The notes under the pieces are model-generated. The model saw nothing but the letters and a program-made list of their open reading frames with translations, made no database searches and was not told the DNA's origin. A program made the translations under genes and the position numbers. A stretch of DNA of 64,000 bases from Nocardioides soli (GTDB lineage: Bacteria > Actinomycetota > Actinomycetes > Propionibacteriales > Nocardioidaceae): NCBI RefSeq assembly GCF_014191495.1, contig NZ_JACHWR010000002.1, forward strand, positions 124,001 through 188,000. The letters are read 5' to 3'. Shown here one piece after another: positions 9,301 to 17,370 of the stretch. The first letter of the stretch is position 1. The number at the start of each line of letters is the position of its first letter.

Positions 9301-9610
9301 CGATCTGCGCGAGCGCGGGCTGCGCGAGCCGCTGCCGGTGCCGGTCAAGAGCGCCGGGGCCTGGGCGGAGGCGCACGCGCGCGAGCTGATGGGCCAGGAC
9401 TTCTCGCCCGCCGAGGCCGCGGGCCGGGAGTGGGAGACCGATCCGCACAACATGTTGGGCACCCCCGGCGAGGATGACGACTCCTACCACCAGCGGGTCT
9501 TCGGTGCCCGGGCTCCGGTGCGGGTACTGCTCGACGCCGGGCTGCCCGAGCACGCCTGGCGGATCTGGGAGCCGCTGCTCACCGGCGCCGAGAAGGTGGG
9601 CCCACTGTGA
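6317..9610 (+). CDS. recC: Exodeoxyribonuclease V subunit gamma (RecC)
   Basis: 1097-aa RecC subunit of the RecBCD helicase-nuclease, which processes double-strand DNA ends for homologous recombination and degrades foreign linear DNA. It has the inactive helicase-like N-terminal half beginning VVVVPAKGVERWLTQRLSHRLG, the LFGHTRIP segment, and RecC-typical motifs FPHNTWRMGLDR and VPHRVVCLIGLDDGVFPR. The C-terminal region starting DLKAFLAHPVRTFLRERL corresponds to the RecC dead nuclease domain. The start is GTG 6317. The stop overlaps the recB start (GTGA). Order C-B-D in one operon. Confidence 0.95.
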   Translation: MPLQIHRAARTDVLADRLGDLLAAPLDDPFAEEVVVVPAKGVERWLTQRLSHRLGAGPRGGDGVCAGVRFLNPRSLVSLLLGRERDDPWDPERLVWPLLATIDESLDDPRFETLARHLGHGREGPDQELRRNRRYSVAIRLAHLYASYAGQRPGLVTAWRQGDDGDLADDLRWQAELWRRLLEKVAAPPPDVRHAETCAALEEGGADLPLPGRLSLFGHTRIPVTEVALLRALGEHRDVHLFLPQPSPTLWDDLAGLGGVVSRAEDASSERVGHPLLASLGRDARELRRTLDGIDAELVPAPEGDPATLLGWLQHDLRANHAPSYDERAGRLLDAADTSLQVHACHGPARQVDVLREVLVGLLQDDPTLEPRDILVMCPDIESYAPLISAGFGLATSQGPATRGHPAHLLRVKLADRALTSTNPLLAVAGRLLELSGGRVTAADVLDLAGSEPCRLRFGFTDDELDRVSRWVARAGVRWGLDEDSRRAFQMERFPHNTWRMGLDRILLGVAMSGDDHRHLGRGLPLDDIGSSEIDLAGRLAELVERLDTTLTGLAGARTVADWSARLRDGVRSLTDVDADDAWQLPQFERELARAATSSHEGEVELRLSDVRAMLQSRLAGRPTRANFRTGTLTVATLVPMRSVPHRVVCLIGLDDGVFPRAGAVDGDDVLGRRPLTGERDARSEDRQLLLDAVLAATERLVITYSGADEQSGARRPPAVPLGEILDAADRTTAAPVRDRVETRHPLQPYDARNFAPERPFSFDAAALAGARSAWSVRREPQPLLTGPLPPRPREDVSLQDLKAFLAHPVRTFLRERLDVATPFEPDDLADAIPVTLDSLEKWQVGDRLLRELLAGQDPVAVMTAEQLAGTLPPGGLGRAALNEVVEECQRLWARTVDVRQGERRSVDVDVDLGDGRRLTGTVPGVYGSRVVSLGYSRLNYRQRLQAWADLLALSASYPDQHWTAHAIGRERAGPKRAISGPLDHRAVGWLRDLVDLRERGLREPLPVPVKSAGAWAEAHARELMGQDFSPAEAAGREWETDPHNMLGTPGEDDDSYHQRVFGARAPVRVLLDAGLPEHAWRIWEPLLTGAEKVGPL

Positions 9611-12600
9611 GCGCGCCGATGACGCCGTTCAGCATCAGTGACCCGCTGCCCACCGGCACCGTGCTCCTGGAGGCCAGCGCGGGCACCGGCAAGACCTGGA
9701 CCATCGGTGCGCTCGTGACCCGGTACGTCGCCGAGGGGGTCGCCCGCCTGGAGCAGATGCTCGTCGTGACGTTCGGCCGCGCGGCCAGCCAGGAGCTCCG
9801 CGAGCGGGTGCGTACCCAGCTGGTCGAGGCCGAGCGCGTCCTCGGCGACGACCCCGTCTCGGGCGACGTGGGCGACACCGAGCTGGTGCGGATGCTGCGT
9901 GGCTGGGAGCCCGAGCGGCGGCGGCTCGGCCACCGCCGGGTCACCGAGGCGTTGGCCGGCTTCGACGCGGCGACGATCGCGACCACCCACCAGTTCTGCT
10001 CGATGGTGCTCGACTCGCTCGGCACCGCCGGCGACACCGACTCCCGGGCCCGGCTGGTCGAGGACCTCGACGACCTGGTCAAGGAGACCGTCGACGACCT
10101 CTTCCTCCGCGCGTTCGCCTACGACGAGGGTGGGCCGGTCTTCACGCACGCCGAGGCGCTCGCGATCGCACGGGCGGCCGTGGGCGACCCGCAGGCGCGC
10201 CTGGAGCCGGCCGGCGAGGAGCGCGGCACGCCCGCGGGCCGCAAGGTCAGCTTCGCCGAGGCCGTGCGCAAGGAGCTCGACCGGCGCAAGCGCCGGCTCG
10301 GCATCCTGTCCTACGACGACCTGCTCTCCCAGCTCGCCGACGCGCTCGCCGACGCGCTCGCCGACGAGGACGGCGCGGCCGCCCAGCGGATGCGGCAGCG
10401 ATGGAGCATCGTGCTGGTCGACGAGTTCCAGGACACCGACCCGGTGCAGTGGCAGGTGCTCGACCGCGCCTTCTCCGGCCACGCCACGATGGTGCTGATC
10501 GGCGATCCGAAGCAGGCGATCTACGCGTTCCGGGGCGGCGACGTCACGACGTATCTCCGGGCGGCCGAGACCGCGCGGACGAAGCAGACGCTGGCGGTCA
10601 ACTGGCGCAGCGACGGGCCGCTGCTCGACGGGTTCCAGCGGCTGCTGGCCGGGGCGGCGCTCGGCGACGACCGGATCGTGGTGCGCGACGTGACCGCCCA
10701 TCACGGCGAGAGCCGGCTCGTCGGGGCGCCAGCGGCGGAGCCGTTCCGGGTGCGGGTGGTGCGCCGCGAGACCTTCAACCGCCGTGGCCACGCGATGCTG
10801 TCGGTCAAGGATGTGCGGCCCCACATCGCCCGCGACCTGGCGCTCGACGTCCGCCGCCTGCTGGCCAGCGGCGCGACGTACGACGGCGAGCCGATCCGGC
10901 CGCGCGACGTGGCGGTGATCAGCTACCGCCATGCCGACCTCGCCGCCGTGCGCGAGGCGCTGCTGGAGGTCGGGGTGCCGGCCGTGATCGCCGGTGGCGG
11001 CAGCGTCTTCGCGACGCCGGCCGCGGTCGAGTGGCTGACGCTGCTGGAGGCGCTCGAGCAGCCGCACCGCAGCGCCCGCGTGCGGTCGGCGGCGCTCACC
11101 TGCTTCGTCGGCCACTCCGCTGCCGAGCTCGACGCGCGCGGCGACGATCTCACCGACGAGGTCGCCGACACCCTGCGCGGCTGGGTCGAGCTGTTCACGA
11201 CCCGCGGCCTCGCCGCGGTGCTGGAGGCCGCCAACGTGGCCGGGCTGCCCGAGCGGGTGCTCGCCGAGGTCGGCGGCGACCGGCGACTCACCGACCTGCG
11301 CCACATCGGCGAGGCGCTGCACGAGGTCACGCTCACCGAGCGGCACGGCCTGGTCTCGCTGCTGACCTGGTTGCGCGCGCAGGTCGCCGAGGGCCGCGCC
11401 GGCCGCGGCATCGAGCGCACCCGCCGGCTGGACTCCGACGCCGCCGCGGTGCAGCTGGTGACGATCCACGCGAGCAAGGGGCTGGAGTACCCCGTCGTCT
11501 ACCTCCCCGCCCTCGCCGACCGGTTCGTCCCGAAGCCGACCCGCCCGCTCTTCCACGACGACGACGGCCACCGCTGCCTCGACGTGGGCGGCGCCGGTGC
11601 CGAGTGGGGCGACCACTGCCGTCGCTGGGCCGACGAGGAGGCCGGCGAGTGGCTGCGCCTGCTGTACGTCGCGGTCACGCGGGCCAAGTCGCAGGTGATC
11701 GCCTGGTGGGCACCGACCAAGAACGCCGTCGCGTCGCCGCTGCACCGCATGCTGATGCGCGCGACCGACGCCACCGAGGTCCCCGAGACGCCGCCGGTGC
11801 CCGACGACGACGCGGTCGTCACGCTCTTCGCGCAGTGGCGCGACCGGGGTGGACCCGCGCCCGAGCTCGCGGTGCACCAGGATCCCGGTGTCGACCCGCC
11901 GCTGCCCGACCCGGTCTCCCTCGCGGCCCGCTCGTTCACCCGCGAGGTCGACACCGAGTGGCGGCGCGCGTCGTACTCCTCCCTCAGCAGGGTCGAGGTG
12001 GCCACCGGCCCGGCCGGAGCCGTGGTCAGCGAGCCCGAGGTGTCGGCCAAGGACGACGAAGTGCTCGGCCCGGAGATCGTCGAGGTGCCCGCGCCCGTCG
12101 CCGGCGACGTGCCCTCGCCGATGGCCGGGCTGCCGGTCGGCGCGACGTTCGGATCGCTCGTCCACGCCGTGCTGGAGCACACCGACCCCGACGCGACCGA
12201 CCTGCGCGCGGAGCTGCTCGGCCACATCGACGAGCAGCTCGGCTGGTGGCCGGTCGCCCTCGACCGCGAGGAGCTCGCCGACGCGCTGGTGGCCGTCTGC
12301 GACTCGCCGCTCGGGCCGCTCGCGGGCGGGGCGTCGCTGCGCCAGGTGTCGCTCGCCGACCGGCTGCGCGAGATGGAGTTCGAGCTCCCGCTCGGCGACG
12401 GCCTGTTGGGTGATCTCGGCCCACTGCTGGAGCGGCACCTGCCCGAGGGCGACCCGGTGCGGGCGTACGCCGTGCAGCTCACCGGCCCGCTCGGCGAGCA
12501 GACGCTGCGCGGCTACCTCACCGGCTCGGTCGACGTCGTGCTCCGGGTGCGCACCGAGCAGGGTCCGACCTACCTGGTCGTCGACTACAAGACCAACTGG

Positions 12601-12909
12601 CTCGGCCCGGCCGACCAGCCGCTGACGGCCCACAGTTATCGGCCCGAGGCGCTCGACGGTGCGATGGGCCACAGCGACTATCCGCTGCAGGCGCTGCTCT
12701 ACGCCGCCGTGCTGCATCGCTTCCTGCGCTGGCGCCAGCCCGGCTACGACCCGGAGCGGCACCTCGGCGGCGTGCTCTACCTCTACCTGCGCGGCATGTG
12801 CGGACCCGAGACGCCGCTGGTCGACGGCGCACCCTGCGGCGTCTTCGCGTGGCGCCCTCCGGTCGCACTCGTCGAGGACCTCTCCGACCTGCTGGACGGT
12901 GCGCGATGA
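9607..12909 (+). CDS. recB: Exodeoxyribonuclease V subunit beta (RecB)
   Basis: 1100-aa RecB, the 3'-5' SF1A helicase and nuclease subunit. Walker A is EASAGTGKTWTIG (about 21-33), the helicase DEFQDTD box is at about 276-282, LIGDPKQAIYAFRGGD is motif III, and TIHASKGLEYPVVYLP is motif V. The C-terminal RecB-family nuclease shows VVDYKTNW (catalytic Asp and Lys) and YPLQALLYAAVL (the QxxxY motif). GTG 9607 overlaps the recC stop. All motifs are intact, so the complex should be active. Confidence 0.97.
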   Translation: MSAPMTPFSISDPLPTGTVLLEASAGTGKTWTIGALVTRYVAEGVARLEQMLVVTFGRAASQELRERVRTQLVEAERVLGDDPVSGDVGDTELVRMLRGWEPERRRLGHRRVTEALAGFDAATIATTHQFCSMVLDSLGTAGDTDSRARLVEDLDDLVKETVDDLFLRAFAYDEGGPVFTHAEALAIARAAVGDPQARLEPAGEERGTPAGRKVSFAEAVRKELDRRKRRLGILSYDDLLSQLADALADALADEDGAAAQRMRQRWSIVLVDEFQDTDPVQWQVLDRAFSGHATMVLIGDPKQAIYAFRGGDVTTYLRAAETARTKQTLAVNWRSDGPLLDGFQRLLAGAALGDDRIVVRDVTAHHGESRLVGAPAAEPFRVRVVRRETFNRRGHAMLSVKDVRPHIARDLALDVRRLLASGATYDGEPIRPRDVAVISYRHADLAAVREALLEVGVPAVIAGGGSVFATPAAVEWLTLLEALEQPHRSARVRSAALTCFVGHSAAELDARGDDLTDEVADTLRGWVELFTTRGLAAVLEAANVAGLPERVLAEVGGDRRLTDLRHIGEALHEVTLTERHGLVSLLTWLRAQVAEGRAGRGIERTRRLDSDAAAVQLVTIHASKGLEYPVVYLPALADRFVPKPTRPLFHDDDGHRCLDVGGAGAEWGDHCRRWADEEAGEWLRLLYVAVTRAKSQVIAWWAPTKNAVASPLHRMLMRATDATEVPETPPVPDDDAVVTLFAQWRDRGGPAPELAVHQDPGVDPPLPDPVSLAARSFTREVDTEWRRASYSSLSRVEVATGPAGAVVSEPEVSAKDDEVLGPEIVEVPAPVAGDVPSPMAGLPVGATFGSLVHAVLEHTDPDATDLRAELLGHIDEQLGWWPVALDREELADALVAVCDSPLGPLAGGASLRQVSLADRLREMEFELPLGDGLLGDLGPLLERHLPEGDPVRAYAVQLTGPLGEQTLRGYLTGSVDVVLRVRTEQGPTYLVVDYKTNWLGPADQPLTAHSYRPEALDGAMGHSDYPLQALLYAAVLHRFLRWRQPGYDPERHLGGVLYLYLRGMCGPETPLVDGAPCGVFAWRPPVALVEDLSDLLDGAR

Positions 12910-12990
12910 GCGGTGTCTCCGCCACCCTTCTCGGCGCGCAGCGCGTGGATCTCCCACCGCCGCCCGGTGCCTCCCGGACGGAGACACCCG

Positions 12991-14802
12991 ATGACTGAGC
13001 CCTTCGAGACGCCTCGTCCCTCGGCTCCTCAGGAACCACTGTTCGAGCCGACCGGCGAGCACGACTGGCGGATCGCGACCGGGGCGACCGGGCTGCTCGC
13101 GACGTACAACGCCGCCGGGGTGCTCACCTCCTCCGACCTCCACGTCGCGACCCGGATGGGCGCGCTCGGCGACGAGGACGACGAGCGGGTGCTGCTGGCG
13201 GTAGCGCTCGCGGTGCGCGCCGTACGCCGTGGGTCGGTCTGCCTCGACCTCGCCACGGTCGCCGAGACCGCGCCCGACCTCGACTGGCCCGACCCGGCCG
13301 CCTGGGTGGCCGCCATCGAGGCGTCGCCGCTGGTGGCCGCCGGCGCCGTCCGCTGGGAGCTCGGGCTGCTCTACCTCGACCGTTACCACCGGCTCGAGAC
13401 CCAGGTCCACGACGACCTCGAGGCCCGGCTCGCCCTGGCGCCACCCGCGGTCGACGAGGCCCGGCTGGAGGCCGCGCTGGCCCGCGTCGAGGCGGGGCAC
13501 TTCAGCGCGGAGCAGCGGGCGGCTGTGGTCGCGACCGTGCACCGGCGGACCACCATCCTCACCGGTGGCCCCGGCACCGGGAAGACGACGACGGTCGCCC
13601 GGCTGCTGGCGCTGCTGGCCGATCAGGCGGCCGGCGAGGACGGGCGGCTCGCGATCGCGCTCGCCGCCCCGACCGGCAAGGCCGCCACCCGGCTCCAGGA
13701 GGCCGTGGTCTCCGAGCTCGGCGCGGTCGCCGAGTCGTGGCCGGAGGCACCCGGGCTCGTCGGGCGTCTCGACGGCCTGACCCTGCACCGGCTGCTCGGC
13801 TGGCGGCCCGACAACGCGACCCGCTTCCGCCACGACCGCGGCAACCGGCTGAAGTACGACGTGGTCGTGGTCGACGAGTCGTCGATGGTCGAGCTGACGA
13901 TGATGGGCCGCCTGCTCGAGGCGCTGCGCCCCGAGTGCCGGCTCGTGCTGGTCGGCGACCCGCGCCAGCTCACGTCGGTCGGCGCCGGCGCGGTGCTCAG
14001 CGACCTCGTGGCCGGCTACGACGCGCGCCCCGACTCCCCGGTGTCGGCGCTCACCACCAACTTCCGCTCGGAGCAGGACATCAAGTCGCTGGCCGACGCG
14101 CTGCGCACGGGCGACGCCGACGCGGTGCTCGGCGCGCTCCGGGCGCCGTCCGAACAGGTGTCCTGGATCGAGACCTCCGACGAGGCCGAGGTCGAGGCCG
14201 CCCTGCGGCCCGAGTCGCTCGCTGCCGCGCGGGCGGTCTGGGAGGCCGCCAGCGCCGAGGACCCCGCCCGCGCGCTCGAGGAGCTCGACCGCTACCGGCT
14301 GCTCTGCGCCCGCCGCGAGGGCCCCTACGGCGTACGCCGCTGGAACCAGCGGGTCGAGCGCTGGCTCGGCGAGGACCCCGACGTCGAGGTCTACGGCCCG
14401 TGGTACGTCGGCCGGCCGCTGCTGGTGACGAGCAACGACTACGCGCTCGACGTCTACAACGGCGAGACCGGCGTGGTGGTGCGGCAGGGCGCGCGGCGGC
14501 GGGCGTTCGTGGCGGGGTCGGAGCGGCTCAAGGAGTTCGCACCCGGCCGCCTCGACGCCGTCGAGACCATGCACGCGATGACCATCCACAAGAGCCAGGG
14601 CAGCCAGGCCGACCGGGTCACGGTGCTGCTGCCCGAGGAGGGCTCCCGGCTGCTCACCCTCGAGCTGTTCTACACGGCGGTCACCCGGGCCCGGCACCAC
14701 GTGCGGGTGGTCGGCTCCGAGGCCGCCGTCCGCGCCGCGGTCGCCACCCGCGCGCAGCGCGCGACCGGGCTCCGGCTGCGGCTGGCGGCGCCCGCGGAGT
14801 GA
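12991..14802 (+). CDS. recD: Exodeoxyribonuclease V subunit alpha (RecD)
   Basis: 5'-3' SF1B helicase subunit of RecBCD, 603 aa from ATG 12991 (GGAG about eight bases upstream). Walker A is TGGPGTGKTTTVARLL, the DEAD-like box VVVDESSMVE, motif III LVLVGDPRQLTSVGAGAVLSDL, and the C-terminal UvrD-like motif TIHKSQGSQADRV; YTAVTRAR closes the helicase. An in-frame extension back to 12913 begins immediately after recB but lacks conserved sequence and a ribosome site, so the shorter start is preferred. Confidence 0.96.
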   Translation: MTEPFETPRPSAPQEPLFEPTGEHDWRIATGATGLLATYNAAGVLTSSDLHVATRMGALGDEDDERVLLAVALAVRAVRRGSVCLDLATVAETAPDLDWPDPAAWVAAIEASPLVAAGAVRWELGLLYLDRYHRLETQVHDDLEARLALAPPAVDEARLEAALARVEAGHFSAEQRAAVVATVHRRTTILTGGPGTGKTTTVARLLALLADQAAGEDGRLAIALAAPTGKAATRLQEAVVSELGAVAESWPEAPGLVGRLDGLTLHRLLGWRPDNATRFRHDRGNRLKYDVVVVDESSMVELTMMGRLLEALRPECRLVLVGDPRQLTSVGAGAVLSDLVAGYDARPDSPVSALTTNFRSEQDIKSLADALRTGDADAVLGALRAPSEQVSWIETSDEAEVEAALRPESLAAARAVWEAASAEDPARALEELDRYRLLCARREGPYGVRRWNQRVERWLGEDPDVEVYGPWYVGRPLLVTSNDYALDVYNGETGVVVRQGARRRAFVAGSERLKEFAPGRLDAVETMHAMTIHKSQGSQADRVTVLLPEEGSRLLTLELFYTAVTRARHHVRVVGSEAAVRAAVATRAQRATGLRLRLAAPAE

Positions 14803-14861
14803 TCGGACGAAACCCGGACGCAACAGTTCGGGGCTAGGGTCGGGGGAGATTGGAGTGCGTG

Positions 14862-15488
14862 ATGCCCTTCCTGCTGCGTGTTGAGCTGCCCGACGTCCCC
14901 GGATCGCTCGGTCGGCTCGCGGGTGCCATCGGTGAGGTCGGCGGTGACATCGGCGCCATCGAGATCGTGGAGAAGCGGCACGACGGCACCGCCGTCGACG
15001 ACGTGCTCCTGGAGATCGCGCCCGGCTCGATGCCCGACTCCATCGTCTCGGCCTGCAACGCCCTCGACGGCGTCCGGGTCGTCTGGATCAGTCGGTACGC
15101 CGCGGGCGGCAACCTGTTCCTCGACCTCGAGGCCGTCGAGGAGCTGACCGCCGATCCCGAGGGCGCGCTCGACCGGCTCATCGACCTGCTGCCGGTCACC
15201 TTCCGCGCCGACTGGGCGGTCCGGGTGAGCAAGATCGACGGCATCGTATACACCACGGAGGCCGCGCCCGGCGACCTCACCTGGGTGCCCGTCGACCGCG
15301 CCGCGCCGCTGGAGATCGGCGACGACAACGCGGTCGCCTGCGCGGCCCGGCTCAACAAGTCGGAGATCGTGGTGATCGGTCGCCGGGGCGGCCCGGGGTT
15401 CCTCGACTCCGAGATCGCCCGGCTCGGCCACCTGGTCGGCCTCGCCATGTCGATCTCGCGCACCGCTGCCAAGGCCCACGCGCACTGA
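14862..15488 (+). CDS. ACT-domain protein
   Basis: A 208-aa protein with an N-terminal ACT domain (FLLRVELPDVPGSLGRLAGAIGEVGGDIGAIEI, described here in parts: ligand-binding loop DVPGSLG at about 9-15). The C-terminal half contains DNAVACAARLNKSEIVVIGRRGGPGFLDSEI, which has the look of a small regulatory fold rather than an enzyme. It matches the actinobacterial family of stand-alone ACT proteins that may sense amino acids. ATG 14862 with GGAG six bases upstream is preferred over TTG 14850. It stands between recD and a luciferase-like gene. Confidence 0.8.
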   Translation: MPFLLRVELPDVPGSLGRLAGAIGEVGGDIGAIEIVEKRHDGTAVDDVLLEIAPGSMPDSIVSACNALDGVRVVWISRYAAGGNLFLDLEAVEELTADPEGALDRLIDLLPVTFRADWAVRVSKIDGIVYTTEAAPGDLTWVPVDRAAPLEIGDDNAVACAARLNKSEIVVIGRRGGPGFLDSEIARLGHLVGLAMSISRTAAKAHAH

Positions 15489-15492
15489 CGGC

Positions 15493-16386
15493 ATGAGGTA
15501 CGGCGCGCACCTGCCGCTGGTCGACCTGGACGGTCGGGGCTGGCCGGTGTCGAGTCTCCCGTCCTACGCGCGGGTCGCGGACGAGCTCGGGTTCACCACC
15601 CTGGCCGCCAACGACCACCTGGTCTTCCAGCGGCCGTGGCTCGACGGGATCGTGGCGCTCGCCTCGGTCGTCGGCGCGAGCGGCGACCTCGACCTCGCGA
15701 CCACCGTGGCCCTCCCGGCCGTGCGGGGCCCGGCCGCGCTGGCGAAGGCGGCCGCGGCGCTCGACGTCCTGTCGGGCGGTCGGCTGGTGCTCGGCCTGGG
15801 TGCCGGCTCGTCCCGCGCCGACCATGCGGCGGTCGGCGCGGACTTCGACCGACGCTGGTCGCGGTTCGAGGAGGCGGTCCGGGCGGTGCGGTCCCACCTC
15901 GGGATCGACGACGGGGCGGCCGCGCTGGAGCCGCGGCCGGTGCGACCGGGCGGCCCGCCGATCTGGATCGCCAGCTGGGGATCGCCGGCCGGTCTGCGGC
16001 GGGTGGCCCGGCTCGGCGACGGATGGCTGGCCTCGGCGTACAACACGACGCCGACGGAGCTCGCACGCGGCCGTGCGCTGGTCGCGGAGCGGGCGGGCCG
16101 GCGGCTGCCCTGCACGGTCGCCACCCTGTGGACCTGGGTGACCGACGATGAACGGGAGCGCGGCGACCGGGTCGCGCGGCTTGCGGACGTGCTCGGTCGT
16201 CCGGAGCGCGAGCTGGCGGGTCGGGTGCTGGTCGGGCCACCCGAGCCGTGCGCCGAACTGCTGAGCGCCTACGCCGCCGCGGGCGCCGACCTGGTGCTGG
16301 TGTGGCCGCTCGCCGACCACGAGCGACAGCTGGAGCGGGTCATGCGCGACGTCGCGCCGCACGTCCGGCACGGCGTACTGCCGTAG
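15493..16386 (+). CDS. Luciferase-like (LLM class) flavin/F420-dependent oxidoreductase
   Basis: A 297-aa TIM-barrel oxidoreductase. Family features include YARVADELGFTTLAANDHLV near the N-terminus, ALDVLSGGRLVLGLGAGSS in the middle (the conserved SGGR/GxGxG segment that contacts the cofactor phosphate) and RVARLGDGWLASAYNTTP. The substrate is unknown; F420 rather than FMN is an inference from lineage. The start is four bases after the ACT gene stop, so the two are probably one transcript. The 3' end overlaps the convergent LysR gene by 47 bp. Confidence 0.87.
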   Translation: MRYGAHLPLVDLDGRGWPVSSLPSYARVADELGFTTLAANDHLVFQRPWLDGIVALASVVGASGDLDLATTVALPAVRGPAALAKAAAALDVLSGGRLVLGLGAGSSRADHAAVGADFDRRWSRFEEAVRAVRSHLGIDDGAAALEPRPVRPGGPPIWIASWGSPAGLRRVARLGDGWLASAYNTTPTELARGRALVAERAGRRLPCTVATLWTWVTDDERERGDRVARLADVLGRPERELAGRVLVGPPEPCAELLSAYAAAGADLVLVWPLADHERQLERVMRDVAPHVRHGVLP

Positions 16387-17281
16387 CGTCGCGGAGCACG
16401 TCGACCATCAGCCGTACCGGCGTCGGCGCCGGCTCGTCGGCGCGGTGCGCGACACCGATGCGGCGCACCGGGACGGCGTCGGCGAGGTCGCGGACGACGA
16501 CGCCGGGCTGGGGGTTGTCGGCGGCGAGTCCGGGGACGACGGCGACTCCGAGGGTCGCCGCCACGAATGCCTGCACCGCCCGGTGGTCGTCGGTGGCGAG
16601 CTGGGTCCGCGGCTCGAAGCCGGCGGAGCGGCACGCGTGCAGCACGATCCGGAACCAGGCGCTGCCGGCGCGGCCGCCCACCCAAGCCTCGTCCGCGAGG
16701 TCGGCGAGCCGCAGCCGCGCGCGCCGGCGGGCCAGCCGGTGCGACGCCGGCAGCAACACCCGGAAGCGGTCGTCGAAGAGCGGCGTCAGCGCGAGCCGAC
16801 CGGGCAGCCCGCCGGGGAGGCCGGGGTTCTCGTAGACCACGGCCAGGTCCAGCTCACCTTGCTCCAGGCGGGGGAGCAGGCCCTGCATGTGGTCGTCCAC
16901 CATCGTCAGCGCGACCTCGGGGGCCTCCTCGCGGAACCGGGCGATCGCTGCCGGCACGAACGACGTCAGCGCGGTCGGGAAGCCGCCGAGTCGCAGCCGG
17001 CCGGCACGCCGGCCGGCGAGCTCGGCGAGGGCCTGCTCGGCGTCCTCGAGCTGCCGGGTCACGGCCCGTCCGTGGCGCACCAGCACCGCCCCGGCCTCGG
17101 TGAGCTCGACCGGCCGGGTGCCGCGGTCGACGACCGGCAGTCCGGTCTCGCGCTCGAGCAGGGCCACGTGCTGGCTGACGGCCGACTGGGTCATCCCGAG
17201 GGAGCGGGCCGCAGCGGAGAAGGATCCGTGCTCCGCGATCGCGCAGAGCACGCGGATGGACCGCACCTGGCCTATCAGCAT
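16340..17281 (-). CDS. LysR-family transcriptional regulator
   Basis: A 313-aa regulator with an N-terminal winged HTH (SIRVLCAIAEHGSFSAAARSLGMTQSAVSQHVALLE region, about 8-42) and a C-terminal two-lobed effector domain (LRLGGFPTAL...FVPAAIARFREEAPEVAL). ATG 17281 is used because AGGGAG lies seven bases upstream; GTG 17284 is the alternative. It is divergent from the methyltransferase gene at 17371, and the intergenic region has nested inverted repeats overlapping this gene's start, so autoregulation and control of the methyltransferase are likely. Confidence 0.92.
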   Translation of the reverse strand: MLIGQVRSIRVLCAIAEHGSFSAAARSLGMTQSAVSQHVALLERETGLPVVDRGTRPVELTEAGAVLVRHGRAVTRQLEDAEQALAELAGRRAGRLRLGGFPTALTSFVPAAIARFREEAPEVALTMVDDHMQGLLPRLEQGELDLAVVYENPGLPGGLPGRLALTPLFDDRFRVLLPASHRLARRRARLRLADLADEAWVGGRAGSAWFRIVLHACRSAGFEPRTQLATDDHRAVQAFVAATLGVAVVPGLAADNPQPGVVVRDLADAVPVRRIGVAHRADEPAPTPVRLMVDVLRDATAVRRAGRAARRRA

Positions 17282-17315
17282 CACTGAACTCCCTGAAGTG
17301 ATCAGTCTTGATGCT
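17277..17315. promoter_or_regulatory. Nested inverted repeats in the LysR/methyltransferase divergent region
   Basis: AGCATCA (17277-17283) pairs with TGATGCT (17309-17315), and inside it ATCACT (17280-17285) pairs with AGTGAT (17297-17302) across 11 bases. LysR proteins bind interrupted dyads of this kind (T-N11-A), usually in the divergent promoter. The repeat covers the regulator's own start codon. Binding is inferred, not shown. Confidence 0.5.
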
Positions 17316-17370
17316 AATGGAGGCGCTTCCTAGCGTCAGCCCTCCACCGACGAACGGAAGGAGGAGCGCC

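Noticed and set aside
6209..9553. A 1114-codon open frame antisense to recC
   Set aside because: Same shadow effect; no recognisable motifs, and the plus-strand RecC is convincing.
12913..12990. Longer N-terminus for RecD
   Set aside because: The added residues are not conserved and ATG 12991 has a better ribosome site.
9484..14823. A 1779-codon open frame on the minus strand across recBCD
   Set aside because: It mirrors genuine recC-recB-recD motifs on the plus strand and consists of low-complexity R/G/A/H-rich sequence; a product of GC-rich third codon positions.
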